Assembly (NCBI GenBank): GCA_016702705.1
Contig: JADJDM010000033.1
Location: 1 to 29,271, forward strand
Source of the DNA: Bacteroidota bacterium
GTDB lineage: Bacteria; Bacteroidota; Bacteroidia; B-17B0; Aurantibacillaceae
Direction of reading: 5' to 3'
DNA: 29,271 nucleotides
Both the position numbers and the translations under genes were made by a program. Shown here one piece after another: positions 8,715 through 19,913 of the stretch. Under the pieces are notes generated by a model that searched no databases, was not told the DNA's origin, and worked only from the letters and a program-made list of their open reading frames with translations. How positions within the stretch are numbered: position 1 is the stretch's first letter; each line of letters begins with the position of its first letter.

Positions 8715-11629
8715 TTATTTGGAAGAACTCTGTTTAATTAACTTTCGGATGTAGTTATTATCCGAAATACTGATTTTTAAAGTATAAGTTCCTGAGCTAT
8801 ACGTAGCACTTGGAATTTTAATAAAGTTTAATCCTGTTACACCATCATAAGTTAAATTTTCCGCAATTAATTTACCAAGGTAATCGTAAATAGTAATAGT
8901 AATCGTTTGGTCTTCTGTTAAAACAATTGGTAGAGTAACGTCACCATCAGCTGGGTTTGGATAAGGTTCAGCAACTAATTGTTTGTTACTATTTAAAGCT
9001 GCGCAATTTTCATTGTTAGAGATGTTATCATCAACGTTTGAATTAACTGTAAGAATCTTGATACAAGAAATAGCATTTTCTCTTTCATTAATAGTAAGGA
9101 ATGCTTTTGATGAGAACTTAAATAAAAGAACCGCAGATGGCGGAAGCGTATCTGCTGTCCAAGCTTCTTTCATAATTCCACCTCCCGTTAACTTATACAA
9201 AATTTCGAACTCAGTAATTGGCGTGCTACCATAATTAAACAAATCTGCTTCAATACCAACAAAACCATCATTATCAATTGTTGAACGTGCAGCAATAATT
9301 CCTAAATCGGTATTTCTTAAGCCAACAGTAAATGCTTGCGAAGAATTATTTGTGCAACCTAAATTATCTGTTAATTGCAATGATACAGTATAAGCACCTT
9401 GATTTGTGAAAGTAAGATTTAAACTTGGATCGGAATAAGTATTGCCATCCGACACATTCCAAAAATAATTTACTGCAGATGAAAAGTTAGGAGTAAAACT
9501 TATAGGAGAATCATTAAACAAATAAGTACTTGGGTTGAGTGTAAAACTTGCGTCAGGTAATGGATTTGCATAAATAATTTTAGTTAAGCGAATCCACACA
9601 ACCCTTATCGTTAGTAACTTTAAGAAATATGTTTGAATTACCCGAAGTGTTTAAAATATATTTTGGATGTTGTATAGTTGAGAATGTGTTTCCAGCAAAC
9701 TTCCACTGCCATGAGTTAATTGCCCCATTTATTGGCAAAGAAACATCTGTTAATTGAAAGCTATCTAAAACACAACTTGTAGCACTAGTAAAATCAGCAT
9801 CAGGCGGAAGAGAAACAAATATTTGCTTTGTAACGCTTGAAATACAATTATTAAAACCGGTTACTGCAAGTCGAACAGGATATATCCCTGCACTCGTAAA
9901 AGTTTTTGTAGCACTTAATCCAGTTGCAGTTCCTGGGAAGAATGCCCAATTCCTTGTATTAGAAGTATTAGGCGACGGGGTAATTGAATTATCTGTAAAA
10001 CTTATAGGGACATGAGGCAGATGCAGCTCCATCTCCAAACGACCATTGATAATTTGTAATAGCATACCCAAGTGGGTTAATTGCTTCACTAAAAAACGCA
10101 GTATCATTTTGGCATGCAATTATATTTATAAAATCAACAATAGGTTTTGGGTAGATATAAATGTTTTTTGTGAGGTTTTGTTTGCAGCCTGCATTTGTAG
10201 TAACAGTTAGATTGATGGTGTAAGAACCTGTGTCTGTATAAGTGTAATTTGGTTGAGAGGCAATAGAAGTGTCGTTTGTAGCTGTTGTATCGCCAAAGTT
10301 CCAAAACCAGTTTGTTATTGTTGCTCCACCTTGTGCAATAGAAGTATCTGTAAAACTAATATTGGTGTTTTCACAAGTGTTAGTATTTTGAAATCCAGCA
10401 ATTGGAGCTTGCCCTACAACTGTTACATTGATAGTGTCTTTTGCAATACAGTTATTTGAATTTGTAGCAGTAATCCAGTACTGCCCAGATGAATTAATAA
10501 GTAGAGAAGTGTTAGTTGAGTTATCATTCCAAAGATATGAAACACCAGTTTGACTTCCATTTAAGAGTGAAATTGAATTACCAGCGCAGAGGGATGTATC
10601 GGGGCCTAGGGAGGTGGTAGAAGGGAAATTATCTTGGTTGATATTGATTGTATCTGAATTAATAAAGCACCCGTTTGTATCTGTTACTGTAACATAATAT
10701 TGTCCGGGCTGAATTATTAAGAAGTAATGAATCATTGGAGTTGTTTGACCAGTAAATGTAAATAGGTTATTAGGTAAAAGTGTATTCCATGTAATGTCGG
10801 CATTTGAGCAAAGAATATTGTTGTTAGGCAAAACTAAAGCTGGCAAAGGTGGTTGTATATTTATAATTGAAATTGTATCAGAAAAACTTTCGTTAAAAAC
10901 ACTTGTCACGTCTACATAGATAATACCATTTTGATTAATTGTGGTCGTGGGAGAAGTGCTTCCGTTACTCCAATTAATACTTGCAAATCCATTTGATACG
11001 GAAAGATTAATGGTAGAATCACAAGCGCTAATATCATTGCCAAGATTTAACGAAGGTGTGTATTTGTTTTTTATGTATTTCTCCAAAAGTTCGTTAAAAA
11101 ATCACTTTTTAATTGACTAAATTAAAAATCCATTATAGGCAAAAGAATACTAGTTAGTAATTGTTTTTTAAAAGTACTCTATTATTATTAGCTAAGTTGA
11201 ATCTGAATAATCAGTTTGATGACCAGTATTCAATCCATAAACGCTGAATGTATGTAAAGTCTTCATCCCAATTAAAATTCTAGTCTGTGTTGTAACGTCA
11301 CCAAATTACAAAATAATTAAAGAAGCTAGGGTCATAATAAGTGAATATATCAATTGAACTGTAATATCGCCTAATTGACAATATGGAGGAGAACTGAACA
11401 GTTGGTAAGTTGTTTATTTCAAAAGAATTGGTTAACTTGTTGTTTCGATGGCACAGAATGTTTTGTTATTACCACTTATCTCTGTCATCAAGTTAAAAGG
11501 TTATTTGGCGCTTTGTAATCGGAATTCGTCAGAGAACCATAATTTTAAATTATTGCTGGGTATCGATTGCGCAATTAAGAAGCTACAGTTTATGTGTAGA
11601 CATAGGCAGAAGCAAAAATAGTAAATCAT
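8715..11629 (-). CDS. Secreted surface protein: LamG-like region, PKD repeats, T9SS C-terminal sorting domain (frameshifted)
   Basis: One gene read across several breaks. The start at 11629 is set by a signal peptide (MIYYFCFCLCLHINCSFLIA). The next part is badly frameshifted, but fragments such as SNNLKLWFS, EISGNN, QPILLK and NNLPTVQF resemble LamG/concanavalin-type domains. After that come Ig-like and PKD repeats with the typical NWFWNFGD and YQWSFGDG strands and Cys-containing repeats (DTNGC, TNAGC, NDKGC). The C-terminus from about 8960 (PYPNPADGDVTL, IYDYLGKLI, GTYTLKI, YIRKLIKQ) is a T9SS type A sorting domain, so the protein should cross the outer membrane by T9SS and be anchored or released. 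Breaks lie near 9590, 10010 and throughout 11090-11530. A PKD repeat seems shortened near 10010. Likely role: adhesion or glycan binding. Confidence 0.8.
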
Positions 11630-11990
11630 TGTCTTTACTTTTGACTTGTACTTTTTATAAATGTATTTTTTATATAACGGTTTAATAGTGTATATTGTTG
11701 ATTTATACAAATATAGTGAAATCAACCTGAATTTTATAAACATTACACTTTGTAACATAGTAAAATTAATTAGTAAAGTGTGCGACCCTAATATACTCAG
11801 AAAAAATTATACTAGAGAGCCACTAATTACAATTGTTAGGTTAATTAAAGAAACATCAAGCTAACCTATTAGAGTATAAATTTTACTCAAACTTAAAGAT
11901 ATTAATTGTTTTATTTGATAAGTTTTTCGATAGAGAATTGACAAATTAGTTTAAACTTAATTACATTTATAAGTCAAAACCATTTTATTT
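11630..11990. other. Divergent intergenic region, 361 bp, AT-rich
   Basis: It separates the reverse-strand T9SS protein gene from the forward polysaccharide locus and should hold promoters for both. Two small inverted repeats are visible: TAGGTTA (11837-11843) with TAACCTA (11862-11868), and GAGTA (11872-11876) with TACTC (11884-11888). No convincing gene was found. An open frame across 11661-11864 has no recognisable domain and looks like chance. I saw no clear forward TAnnTTTG box. Confidence 0.6.
11708..11715 (-). promoter_or_regulatory. Possible -7 element for the T9SS surface protein
   Basis: On the reverse strand this reads TATATTTG, an exact TAnnTTTG match, 78 bases before the chosen start at 11629. 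No convincing TTTG was found at the -33 position, and such boxes arise easily by chance in AT-rich DNA. Confidence 0.25.
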
Positions 11991-13056
11991 ATGATAAATG
12001 TAACTAAATTATTATCTACCTCTTAATAGATTACAACCAAATCATTAATGGTATTTGGCAAAATCACCACTTAACTAATAGAGGTCCTTTGGTACAAAAA
12101 CTAGAAAAGGAAATTTGCGAAAAATTAGGGCTTTAGAATTTACTATTTGTATCAAATGGCACAATAGCTATACAGTTGGCTATTAAGGCTTTAAATATTA
12201 CTGGAGAAGTTATAACAACTCCCTTTTCTTATGTTGCAACTACAAATTCATTGCTTTGGGAGGGGTGTAAACCAGTATTTTGTGATATTACAAATGAAAC
12301 ATTTTGTATTGATGCTAACAAAATCGAATCATTAATCACCACTAAAACTACAGCCATTTTAGCCACCCATGTTTAATACCATGTAATTTGAGAAAATTGA
12401 GAAAATTGCTGATAAACATAATTTAAAAAGTAATATATGATGCTGCCCATGCCTTTGGTGTAGAATATAAAGGTAGAAGTATTTTTAATTATGGGGATGT
12501 TAGTACATGTAGTTTTCATGCAACAAAATTCTTTCACACCATTGAAGGAGGCTCTGTGACTTCTACGAGTCCAGCAGTTTTAAGAAAAATAAGACCTATA
12601 TCACTCATTCGGTCACATGGTGATGAACATTTGAGTATGGGAATAAATGCGAAAAATGCGAATTTCACGCTGCAATGGGTTTGTGTAATTTGGCCAATGC
12701 TTGATTTATTAATTGCAGCTAGGAAAACGATTCCATTCACTATTCATCATTGTTATCTAAAACAAATATTACCCGCCATTAATACCCCTAGAGACTAAAT
12801 ATAATTATGCTTATTTCCCTGTAGTTTTTGAGAATGAAAAAAATTTACTTAAAGTAAAGAAAGTATTGAAAAACAAATTTAATACACACGTCGTTACTTT
12901 TATCCATCATTAAACAACTTGCCTTTTTTAACTGAACATTATTCTTGCATGATTTCTGAGGATATTTCTAAACGTGTATTATGCTTGCCAATGTATTTTG
13001 ACCTTGAAGAATTTTATATAGAAGAAATTTGTAAGATTATTAATTCAATTACCTGA
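11991..13056 (+). CDS. DegT/DnrJ/EryC1/StrS-family sugar aminotransferase (frameshifted)
   Basis: PLP-dependent enzyme that transaminates a nucleotide-linked keto-sugar to an amino sugar. Start ATG 11991 gives MINVTK; after frame correction the text reads INGIWQ, LTNRGPLVQKLEKEI, FVSNGTIAIQLAIKAL, ITTPFSYVATTNSL, YDAAHAFGVEYKGRS and SFHATKFFHTIEGG. The lysine in HATKFF (12526-12528) is the expected Schiff-base residue, and DAAHAFG is the cofactor-binding Asp motif. The total of about 355 codons is normal for the family. At least six indels or stops interrupt it. The closest resemblance is to enzymes acting on dTDP-4-keto-6-deoxysugars (VioA/FdtB/QdtB group), but the substrate cannot be fixed from sequence. 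First gene of the locus; the WbqC-like gene starts two bases after its stop. Confidence 0.85.
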
Positions 13057-13057
13057 G

Positions 13058-13758
13058 ATGAAATAGCTATCATGCAACCATATTTATTTCCTTATATTGG
13101 TTATTTTCAATTAATTAATGCGGTTGATGAATTTATTATTTATGATAATATTCAATATACAAAAAAGGGCTGGATAAACAGAAATCGTATTTTTGGTCAA
13201 TGGTGTTGATGCTTTTTTAACTCTCCCTTTAAAAAAGGATTCCGACTACCTTTGATGCGGAAAGACAGATATTTAACAGATGATTGCATTAAAAAGAAAA
13301 AATATTAAATCGGATTGCAGAATCATATCGAAAAGCACCTCAATTTTGAAGTAGGTTTTTGAAATGATAGAAGAGATTTTCAATTTTGAAAACGAAAATT
13401 TGTTTCAATTCATTTTCAACTCTTTAAAACAAGTAAAAATTCCTTGAGATTAATACTACAATGATATTTCTTCATCTATAGATATTGACCATGGTTTAAA
13501 ATCAGAAAAAAAGTAGTAGCTCTATGTAAAGCAAGTGTTTGCTAAAACCTATATTAATCCAATCGGAGGTATTGACTTATATAACAAAGAAGAGTTTAAA
13601 GAGCATGGACTTGAATTAAAATTTTAAAGACGAATAATATTACTTATCCTCAGCTTAGAAACGAATTCATTCCATTTCTTTCAATTATTGATGTTATAAT
13701 GTTTAATTCAAAAGAAGAGATAAGAAGACATTTGGAATCGTCATTTACTTTACTTTAA
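13058..13758 (+). CDS. WbqC-like family protein (frameshifted)
   Basis: The opening reads MKIAIMQPYLFPYIGYFQLI once one A is restored after ATG AAA; a second Met at 13072 would avoid that correction. Next come DEFIIYDNIQYTKKGWINRN and, near the end, QLRNEFIPFLSIIDVIMFNS, both typical of WbqC-like proteins, which run about 230 residues as here. The family is found in O-antigen and exopolysaccharide loci next to DegT aminotransferases and acetyltransferases; its biochemical activity is not known to me. The middle (13200-13640) needs several indel corrections. The one-base gap from the upstream stop suggests translational coupling. Confidence 0.85.
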
Positions 13759-13772
13759 AATAATCAAATAAA

Positions 13773-14735
13773 ATGTTTACATGGAAAAAGAGAGGCAGAC
13801 TATTTATTCCTCAAGAAATAAAGAATATTGAATGGCTAAAAAGTTTTGCTCAAGCTCCTGCGGTATTAAAATTTGCTGATTTTATCCGTGTATATTTTCC
13901 TGTAGACCTTTTCCTGATGAAAATGGTCAATATGTTAGCTACTCAGCATATTTAGATTTAAATCGAAAAAATTTGTTTGAAATTATTGGCATTGCAAAGG
14001 AACCTATATTTAAACTTGGAGAGAGAGGAACTTTCGATGAATTCGGCACATATCCTACATCTGTAATTAGGATAGGAACTGATGTTATGGCTTATTACGC
14101 AGGTTGGACGCGCTGTGAGTCCGTTCCGTTTAATGTTGCTATCGGAGCCGCAATTAGTAAAGATGGCGGTGAAACTTTTGAAAAAATAGGATCAGGAGGG
14201 CCAGCATTATGTCTATAGTCTACAATGAACCATTTATATTAAGCGGCCCAAAAATTCGACAATTCAGTGGCTCATATTTTTTATTTTATATCGCCGGAAG
14301 GAAATGGATTGAGAATAATGGTAAGCCTGAACCGGTTTATAAAATAAGAATGGCTTACACTCAAGGACGGCTTAAATTGGTAAAAAATGATAAGGATTTA
14401 ATTGAATCTAAGCTTGGAGGAAAATGAAGCGCAGGCAAGCCCAGATTTTTTTATCATAACAATAAGTACCACATGTTTTTTTGCTATCGTTATGGTTTAG
14501 ATTTCAGAGGTAAAGAAAAGGCTATCGTATAGGTTATGCATCATCAAAGGATTTGATTAATTGGATAAGAGATGATAAAAAATGTGGCATAGATGTTTCA
14601 GAAAGTGGATGGGATTCAGAAATGATAAGTTATCCACATGTATTTAGTTTGGATGAAAAAATATATATGATGTATCTTGGAAACGAAGGCAAAGTAGGTT
14701 TTGGACTAGCAGAATTAGAAGGGGAATTAGAATAA
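13773..14735 (+). CDS. Beta-propeller glycosidase-like protein, copy A (GH32/GH43/GH130-like fold)
   Basis: About 320 codons, split near 13900, 14215 and 14430-14530. Segments include MFTWKKRGRLFIPQE, FAQAPAVLKFADFIRVYF, GTFDEFGTYPTSVI, YYAGWTRCESVPFNVAIG, EPFILSGPKI, NKYHMFFCYRYG, GYRIGYASSKDLINWIRD and SYPHVFSLDEKIYMMYLGNE. The repeated blades, each with an aromatic-rich strand followed by a D/E-P or S-x-D-G-x-x-W-like turn, are the signature of five-bladed propeller glycosidases or phosphorylases. No signal peptide, so it is cytoplasmic. Homologues occur inside polysaccharide biosynthesis loci rather than catabolic ones, so it may trim, transfer or phosphorolyse an intermediate. Catalytic residues were not assigned. 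Followed after 13 bases by a paralogue. Confidence 0.7.
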
Positions 14736-14748
14736 TAAAATTTTAATT

Positions 14749-15697
14749 ATGCAGTGGAAAAATTAGGAAGAATTTTAATCCGATTCATCACAAATTAGCT
14801 AATAATTGCGCTGAATTTGCTCAATCACCTCAAACTTTAGTTTTCGAAGGGTTTGTAAGAATCTATTTTTCTACAAGAAGTATAGATCGAAAAACGGGAA
14901 AATTTCTGAGTCATATTGCTTTCGTTGATTTTAGTAGAATTTTAAAACCATTATTGGCGTTTCAAGAGAAACTGTATTAAACTTAGAGAACTCGGTATGT
15001 TTGATGAACACGGTATTTTTCCAATAAATGTGCATAAAAATGGAGAAAGAATAATAGCATATACTTGCGGGTGGAGTCGAAGAAGTTGCGGTGTCAGTTG
15101 AAACATCAACAGGATAGCAATGAGTAAAGATAATGGATTAACATTTAAAAAAATTGGTAATGGTCCGGTCTTTACTTCATCCTAATGAGCCGTTTTTAGT
15201 TGGAGATAGCTTTGTTAGTGTTTTTGATGAAGTCTATCATATGTTTTATATTTCGGAACAAATGGATAGAAACCCAAGATGAAGGTCCTGCTAGAATTTA
15301 TAAAATTGGACATGCTATATCAACTGACGGCTTAAGTTGGCAAAAAGAAGAAGGGAAGCAAATTATTGAAGATTTTTTAAATCCAGATGAGTGCCAGGCT
15401 TTGCCAACCATGGTTTTCATAACAATCGATATCATATGTATTTTTGTTACAGAGAGGCTACCAAGTTTAGAAAGATAAAGATAGAGGTTATAGACTAGAT
15501 ACGCATATTCCGAAGATTTAGTATCTTGGATTAGGGACGAAAGTAGCGTTGGAATTCATTTGTCGCAAAACGAGGAGTGGGATTCTAGTATGATGTGCTA
15601 TCCAAATGTTTTTAAATGTGATGATAAGATCTATTTATTGTATAATGGAAACGAATTTGGAAGATATGGTTTTGGGATAGCAGTTTTGGAAGAATAA
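14749..15697 (+). CDS. Beta-propeller glycosidase-like protein, copy B (paralogue of copy A, frameshifted)
   Basis: Starts MQWKK-LGRIFNP (one A missing after codon 4) and ends YGFGIAVLEE. It aligns with copy A along its length: FAQSPQTLVFEGFVRIYFST, MFDEHGIFPINV, AYTCGWSRRSC, EPFLVGDSF, KWIETQDEGPARIYKIGHAI, HNNRYHMYFCYRE, GYRLGYAYSEDLVSWIRDE and CYPNVFKCDDKIYLLYNGNE. The copies clearly arose by tandem duplication but have diverged substantially, so it is not a recent repeat or assembly duplicate. At least six indels lie between 14755 and 15480. No signal peptide. As with copy A, the reaction is unknown; the changed CGWSRRSC segment against AGWTRCES suggests a different substrate. Confidence 0.7.
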
Positions 15698-15726
15698 TTC
15701 ATTAACTTTACGTAATTCTACTAAAC

Positions 15727-16186
15727 TTGAATTCTGTACAGCCCATATTTAAAATTAAAACTGCATCTGAAAAAGATCTAAATACTCATTTAAGTAAGTG
15801 TAATAAGAATTTTATTCCACCGCTAATAGAGAGAGTAGATTTAAGCAGCTATGCAAAAAAAATCAGCGCCCACGCCATTACTTTTGAAGCATGGAATGAT
15901 GAAGAGTTAATAAGTTTAATTGCTGTTTATTGTTCTTCGGACAATACAGTTGGTTTATTACTAATGTAAGTGTCCTGAAAACATATAGGGAGCTGGTATA
16001 GCAACTCAATTACTTAAAGAAACTATAGATACAATACAAAAAAAGGGTTGTAAACAATTAAATTTAGAAGTAAATGAGAAAAAAACGAACCCGCTATTGC
16101 TTTTTTATAAAAGCAATAATTTTATAGAAATAGAAAAAAACGGAAGTTCGCTTGTAATGAGATATTTAATCATAAATAAAAAATAA
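15727..16186 (+). CDS. GNAT-family N-acetyltransferase (frameshifted)
   Basis: After one correction near 15970 the protein reads about 150 residues: IFKIKTASEKDLNTHL, then ITFEAWNDEELISLIAVYCS, then KTYRGAGIATQLLKETID, and finally LNLEVNEKKTNPLLLFYKSN followed by NFIEIEK. The RGAGIATQLL stretch is the acetyl-CoA pyrophosphate-binding motif A, and the NPLLLFYKSNNF end is the standard GNAT beta5-alpha4 region. TTG at 15727 is the only plausible start in frame, or the ATG has been misread. Beside a sugar aminotransferase, it most likely N-acetylates the new amino group of the nucleotide sugar; this is inference from context. Confidence 0.75.
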
Positions 16187-16194
16187 ACATTTAT

Positions 16195-16927
16195 ATGAAG
16201 CGTGATTATAATGCAGAATTAAAAGATACAAATGACCATAAGTACGCATACAGCTTTGATTTTGATGTAATGCATCCTTTCATGTTAAAATCATTCGTGC
16301 CTTTTTTTAGGAAGGGAAATTTTTTGGAATTAGGTAGTTTTAAAGGGGATTTTACACGTAGATTTTTACCTTACTTTGACTATATTACGTGTGTTGAAGC
16401 TTCAGATGAGGCCGTTTCAATTGCTAGAAGTGAATTCGGGGAAGAGTCAAGATAATCAATTCTCTTTTGAAACAGCTAGTTTACCTACAAAATATGATAA
16501 TATTATTTTAACTCACGTTTTGGAACATATAGATGATCCAATTTCTTTATTAAAGCGAATAAATGATGAGTGGCTATCAGATGAGGGTAGATTCTTTTGG
16601 TATGCCCAAACGCCAATGCTCCTTCTAGACAAATCGCAGTAAAAATGGGATTAATTAGTCACAATTCAGCCATTACAAATGCAGAATTAGAACATGGTCA
16701 TAGAATAACATACTCTTGATACACTAGAAAGAGATGCAAAGGCTGCAGGGTTAACGGTAGTTCATAGATCTGGAATTTTCTTTAAGGCCTTAGCAAATTT
16801 TCAATGGGATAGGTTATTGGGGACTGATATTATATCGCAGGAGTATTTGCAAGGATGTTTTGAACTGGGACAGCAGTATCCTGATTTGTGTAGCAGTATC
16901 TTTTTAATGTGTGAAAAAGGCAAATAA
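16195..16927 (+). CDS. Class I SAM-dependent methyltransferase (frameshifted)
   Basis: About 244 codons. Motif I FLELGSFKGDFTRRF binds SAM; FDYITCVEASDEAVSIA supplies the acidic ribose-binding residue; after the break near 16440 the chain goes on as YDNIILTHVLEHIDDPISLL (motif IV/post-motif region) and, after breaks near 16610 and 16715, as GLISHNSAITNAELEHGHR, DTLERDAKAAGLTVVHR and SSIFLMCEKGK. It is probably a sugar O- or N-methyltransferase acting within the locus; the acceptor is unknown. The stop TAA is followed at once by the ATG of the next gene (TAAATG), so the two are likely cotranslated. Confidence 0.8.
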
Positions 16928-17852
16928 ATGGAAGACAAATTACTTTCAGTTTGTTTAATTACCTATAATCATGCTAGTATATTAGTCAAGCGATTGAAAG
17001 TGTTCTTGCGCAAAAGTAAACTTTTTAATTGGGAATTAATTATTGCGGATGACTTTTCTAATGACGGGACTCGGAGAAATTATCACTGAATATCAAGCAA
17101 AATACCCAAACATTATCAAATTAATTTTACAAAAAATGTTGGCCAGCTAAAAACTGGCTAGATTTGCTCGCATGTCCTAAAGGGAAATATATATTGCGAT
17201 TGTGATGGCGATGACTATTGGTCGGATGAAAATAAACTACAAATACAAGTAGATTTTTTGGAAAAAAACAAAGAATTTTCCGCTAGCTTCCATGCCTACA
17301 ATATTTTAGAAAATAACACAAATGAATTAAAAAAATCATTTCATTCAATACTCCAAAAACGAGACGTTTTCAATACTGTAGATTTTTTGAAATCTTGGTT
17401 CCTTCAAACTTCAACAGTTGTTTTCAAGAAAATCAATTGAGAATTTACCAAACTATTTTTTAATATACCCTAATGATGTGGTTCTTTTATTGCAAATTTC
17501 TTTATATGGGCAGGTAAAATATATAGATAGGGAAATGAGTGTTTATAGAAATCATTCGAGCGGGTATAGTAAAATAGGAAAAGATTGGGTGAAGGAATCA
17601 GCGATTTTAACACAAAGAAATTTATGTTTTAATGATTTTAATAGTTATACAAAGTTCAAATATGATAAGGAAATAAAGAACAATATTTATTGTACTATTT
17701 GGGCAACCAAGATGAAACACACTAAAGTCGCAATAAATAGAATTCTGATTACGATGCAGTATTTTTGGAGGTTTAATTATTTTGATAAGAATTATTTAAA
17801 ATCAAATCTTAGCCTAACATTTCCATCGACTTATAAATTATATAGAAATTAA
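16928..17852 (+). CDS. GT2-family glycosyltransferase A (frameshifted)
   Basis: Opening MEDKLLSVCLITYNHAS is the GT-A fold nucleotide-binding strand. After corrections come NWELIIADDFSNDGT, then IITEYQAKYPNIIKLI, then the DXD metal/UDP-sugar motif CDGDDYW (17201-17221) followed by SDENKLQIQVDFLE. The C-terminal part, intact from about 17418, reads NDVVLLLQISLYGQVKYIDR and MSVYRNHSSGYSKIG, the acceptor-side region typical of this subgroup. About 308 codons, the normal size. Breaks lie at 16985-17160 and near 17430. It acts at the cytoplasmic membrane face, adding one sugar to the growing lipid-linked glycan; donor and linkage are not predictable. Confidence 0.85.
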
Positions 17853-17937
17853 AGCCTTAGAGTAGTTATTTAGTGTTAATTTGTTTAACTTTACCTATGT
17901 AATAAACAAAGCTGTTATTCTTATTTTCTGAATTTAA

Positions 17938-19679
17938 ATGATTAATTTTAAAAGCATTAGCTTACGGACATATTTACCGAAATACATTATAAATTCCTTA
18001 TATCGTTTGGTGCCGATAATAGTTCTACTATCGTTTCTTGAATTATTGAGCTTAGGACTTTTAATACCAATAATTAATATTCTTATTACGCCAAGTATAG
18101 TTGAAGAAAATAAATATTTGAAAAAGGCATGGGAGTTATTGAATCTGAATAGTGAAGTAGTTTTTGTTTTGATTTTATTGTTAATTGTTTTTGGACTTTT
18201 TATAGTAAAAATATTTTTGGTTATTTCTTATCTAAACGGCAATCGTTAATGATATATTCGATTGTTTCGAAAATTATCAATTCGAAATATAGCAATTTTG
18301 TAAATAAACCTTTTCACTTACACGTAAATGATGATCCGAGTAAGGAATTAACTAGTATAATTAGTATTCCATACTATTACTCAGCAGGCATTATTTTACC
18401 AATAACAACAATCATAAGTGAGGGAGTTGTGGTGCTGTTGGTATTATGTGGAATTTGTATTTTTGATTTTCAAATTTTCATTTCTATTATTTGCTTTCTA
18501 GCTCCAATTTTTGTTATATACATTGCCTACTATAAAAAGAAATTAAAAAACATTTCTAAAATAAATGAAATGCACCAACTAAAGTTGAATAAAATAGTTT
18601 ACGAAACTGTAGAAGGGATTAGGGAAATATTGGTCTTTAATAAAAAGGGGACTTATCAAGATAACATAGCGTTTCATGTGGAGGAGTTAAAGAAAATTAA
18701 TGTTGAATATTATGTTACAACACTTGTTTCACCTAAAATAATTGAACTGTTTTCAATATTTGCTTTAGTTGCAGTTGTCTTTTTTTCTTATTTGTTTAAG
18801 TATAACTTGAGCTATATAGCTTCGTTTTTGGTATTGTTTGTAATATCAATGTATAGGGTAATTCCTTCAATGAATAAAATAATGTTAAGCATTAATAATA
18901 TTAGAGCAAATTTATTCACAATTGAATATATCAATAAAAAAGACGAGAATGGAATCAAAGAACATAAACAGCAGTTGAATTCAAAAATGGTTTTTGAAAG
19001 AAGTTTTGAATTAGAAAACATTGGATTCCAATTCGAAGATGGAAGAAAAATATTAGATAATATTTCATTAACCATCAAAAAGGGACAATCAATAGGTATA
19101 ATGGCCCTTCTGGAAGTGGAAAATCAACTTTATTGAACATTCTTCTTCGGTTGTTGCCAGAAACTCACGGGAGTTTAAAGGTCGACGGAGAAAAGCTGAA
19201 TGATTTTAATAAAAAATCGTGGTATTCAATAGTTGGATTTGTTCCACAAAATGTTGTGTTGTTTGATGGGTCAATTGAAGAAAATGTTAAATGGGGTATT
19301 GGGGTTGATGAAGAAAAGGATGGGAGATTAGAAGAAGTGTTGAAATTATCAAACCTTGAGAGTGTAGTCGAAAAATTAAAAGATGGTGCGCACTCAAATT
19401 GGGGATAAAGGAACGAAACTATCAGGAGGGCAAAAACAACGATTGGCAATTGCTAGAGCTTTGTATCATAGACCACAGATTTTGATTTTTGATGAGGCAA
19501 CAAGTGCATTGGATGAGGAATCAGAAAAAGAAATAACAGAAGCGATAAAGGAGTTGAATAATTCAAATATTACCATTATAGTTGTAGCACATAGAATACA
19601 AACATTAAAATATTGTAACAAAGTCTTTTTACTGAATGAAGGCGTGTTGGTTGAAACAGATGTTAAGATAAATAATTAA
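17938..19679 (+). CDS. ABC exporter/flippase with fused membrane and ATPase domains (PglK/MsbA type, frameshifted)
   Basis: About 580 codons. The N-terminal membrane domain carries long hydrophobic helices (IVLLSFLELLSLGLLIPI, VFVLILLLIVFGLFIVKI, and pairs up to about 18870). The ATPase domain starts near 19010 (FELENIGFQFEDGRKIL): Walker A GPSGSGKSTL is split by one lost base at about 19100; the Q-loop is VPQNVVLFDGSIEENV; then signature LSGGQKQRLAIARAL, Walker B ILIFDEATSALD and the H-loop VAHRIQTL. Other breaks lie near 18245 and 19395. The domain order and locus fit a lipid-linked oligosaccharide flippase such as PglK, or an MsbA-like exporter; no separate Wzm/Wzt pair or Wzx/Wzy is seen. 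An 85-base gap precedes it, the largest within this part of the locus. Confidence 0.85.
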
Positions 19680-19681
19680 GT

Positions 19682-19913
19682 ATGAGTTTTGGATTTTTTT
19701 CGAAAATGTATCAAACTTTTGGTCAGCCATATTATTCTTCCTTGAAGTTTAGGCAGATTGTATGGTATTGGTTCATGCAACGAGTCATTGCTTTTAATAA
19801 AGATGTTCCTTTTATTATTAACAACGGAAATAAAGTTTCGGGGTATAAGAATATTTTAATTTTGGGAGAAAGTGCAAAGAAAAGTTTACTGTTCTCCAGT
19901 GGTATCTATCTTT
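19682..19913 (+). pseudogene. N-terminal fragment of a probable hexapeptide-repeat acetyltransferase, truncated into AsnB1
   Basis: Two bases after the ABC stop, ATG 19682 opens a frame reading MSFGFFSKMYQTFGQPYYSS, then WYWFMQRVIAFNKDVPFIIN, then NKVSGYKNILILGESAKKSL. The pattern of an N-terminal helix, a VPF strand and then a left-handed beta-helix start is that of LbH (LacA/maa-like) acetyltransferases, as I remember them, which normally continue for another 100 residues or more. Here the chain runs into SSGIYL and at that point becomes asparagine synthetase sequence. The catalytic His and all later hexapeptide turns are missing. Either a real deletion or a mis-join in the assembly; see the finding at this junction. 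Confidence 0.5.

Noticed and set aside
11661..11864. A 67-codon forward open frame in the divergent intergenic region.
   Set aside because: Ile/Lys/Leu-rich chance frame in AT-rich DNA with no motif; it overlaps the candidate promoter of the reverse-strand gene.
13773..15697. The glycosidase-like pair as an assembly duplication of one gene.
   Set aside because: The copies differ at many residues throughout and have different end sequences, so they are true paralogues.
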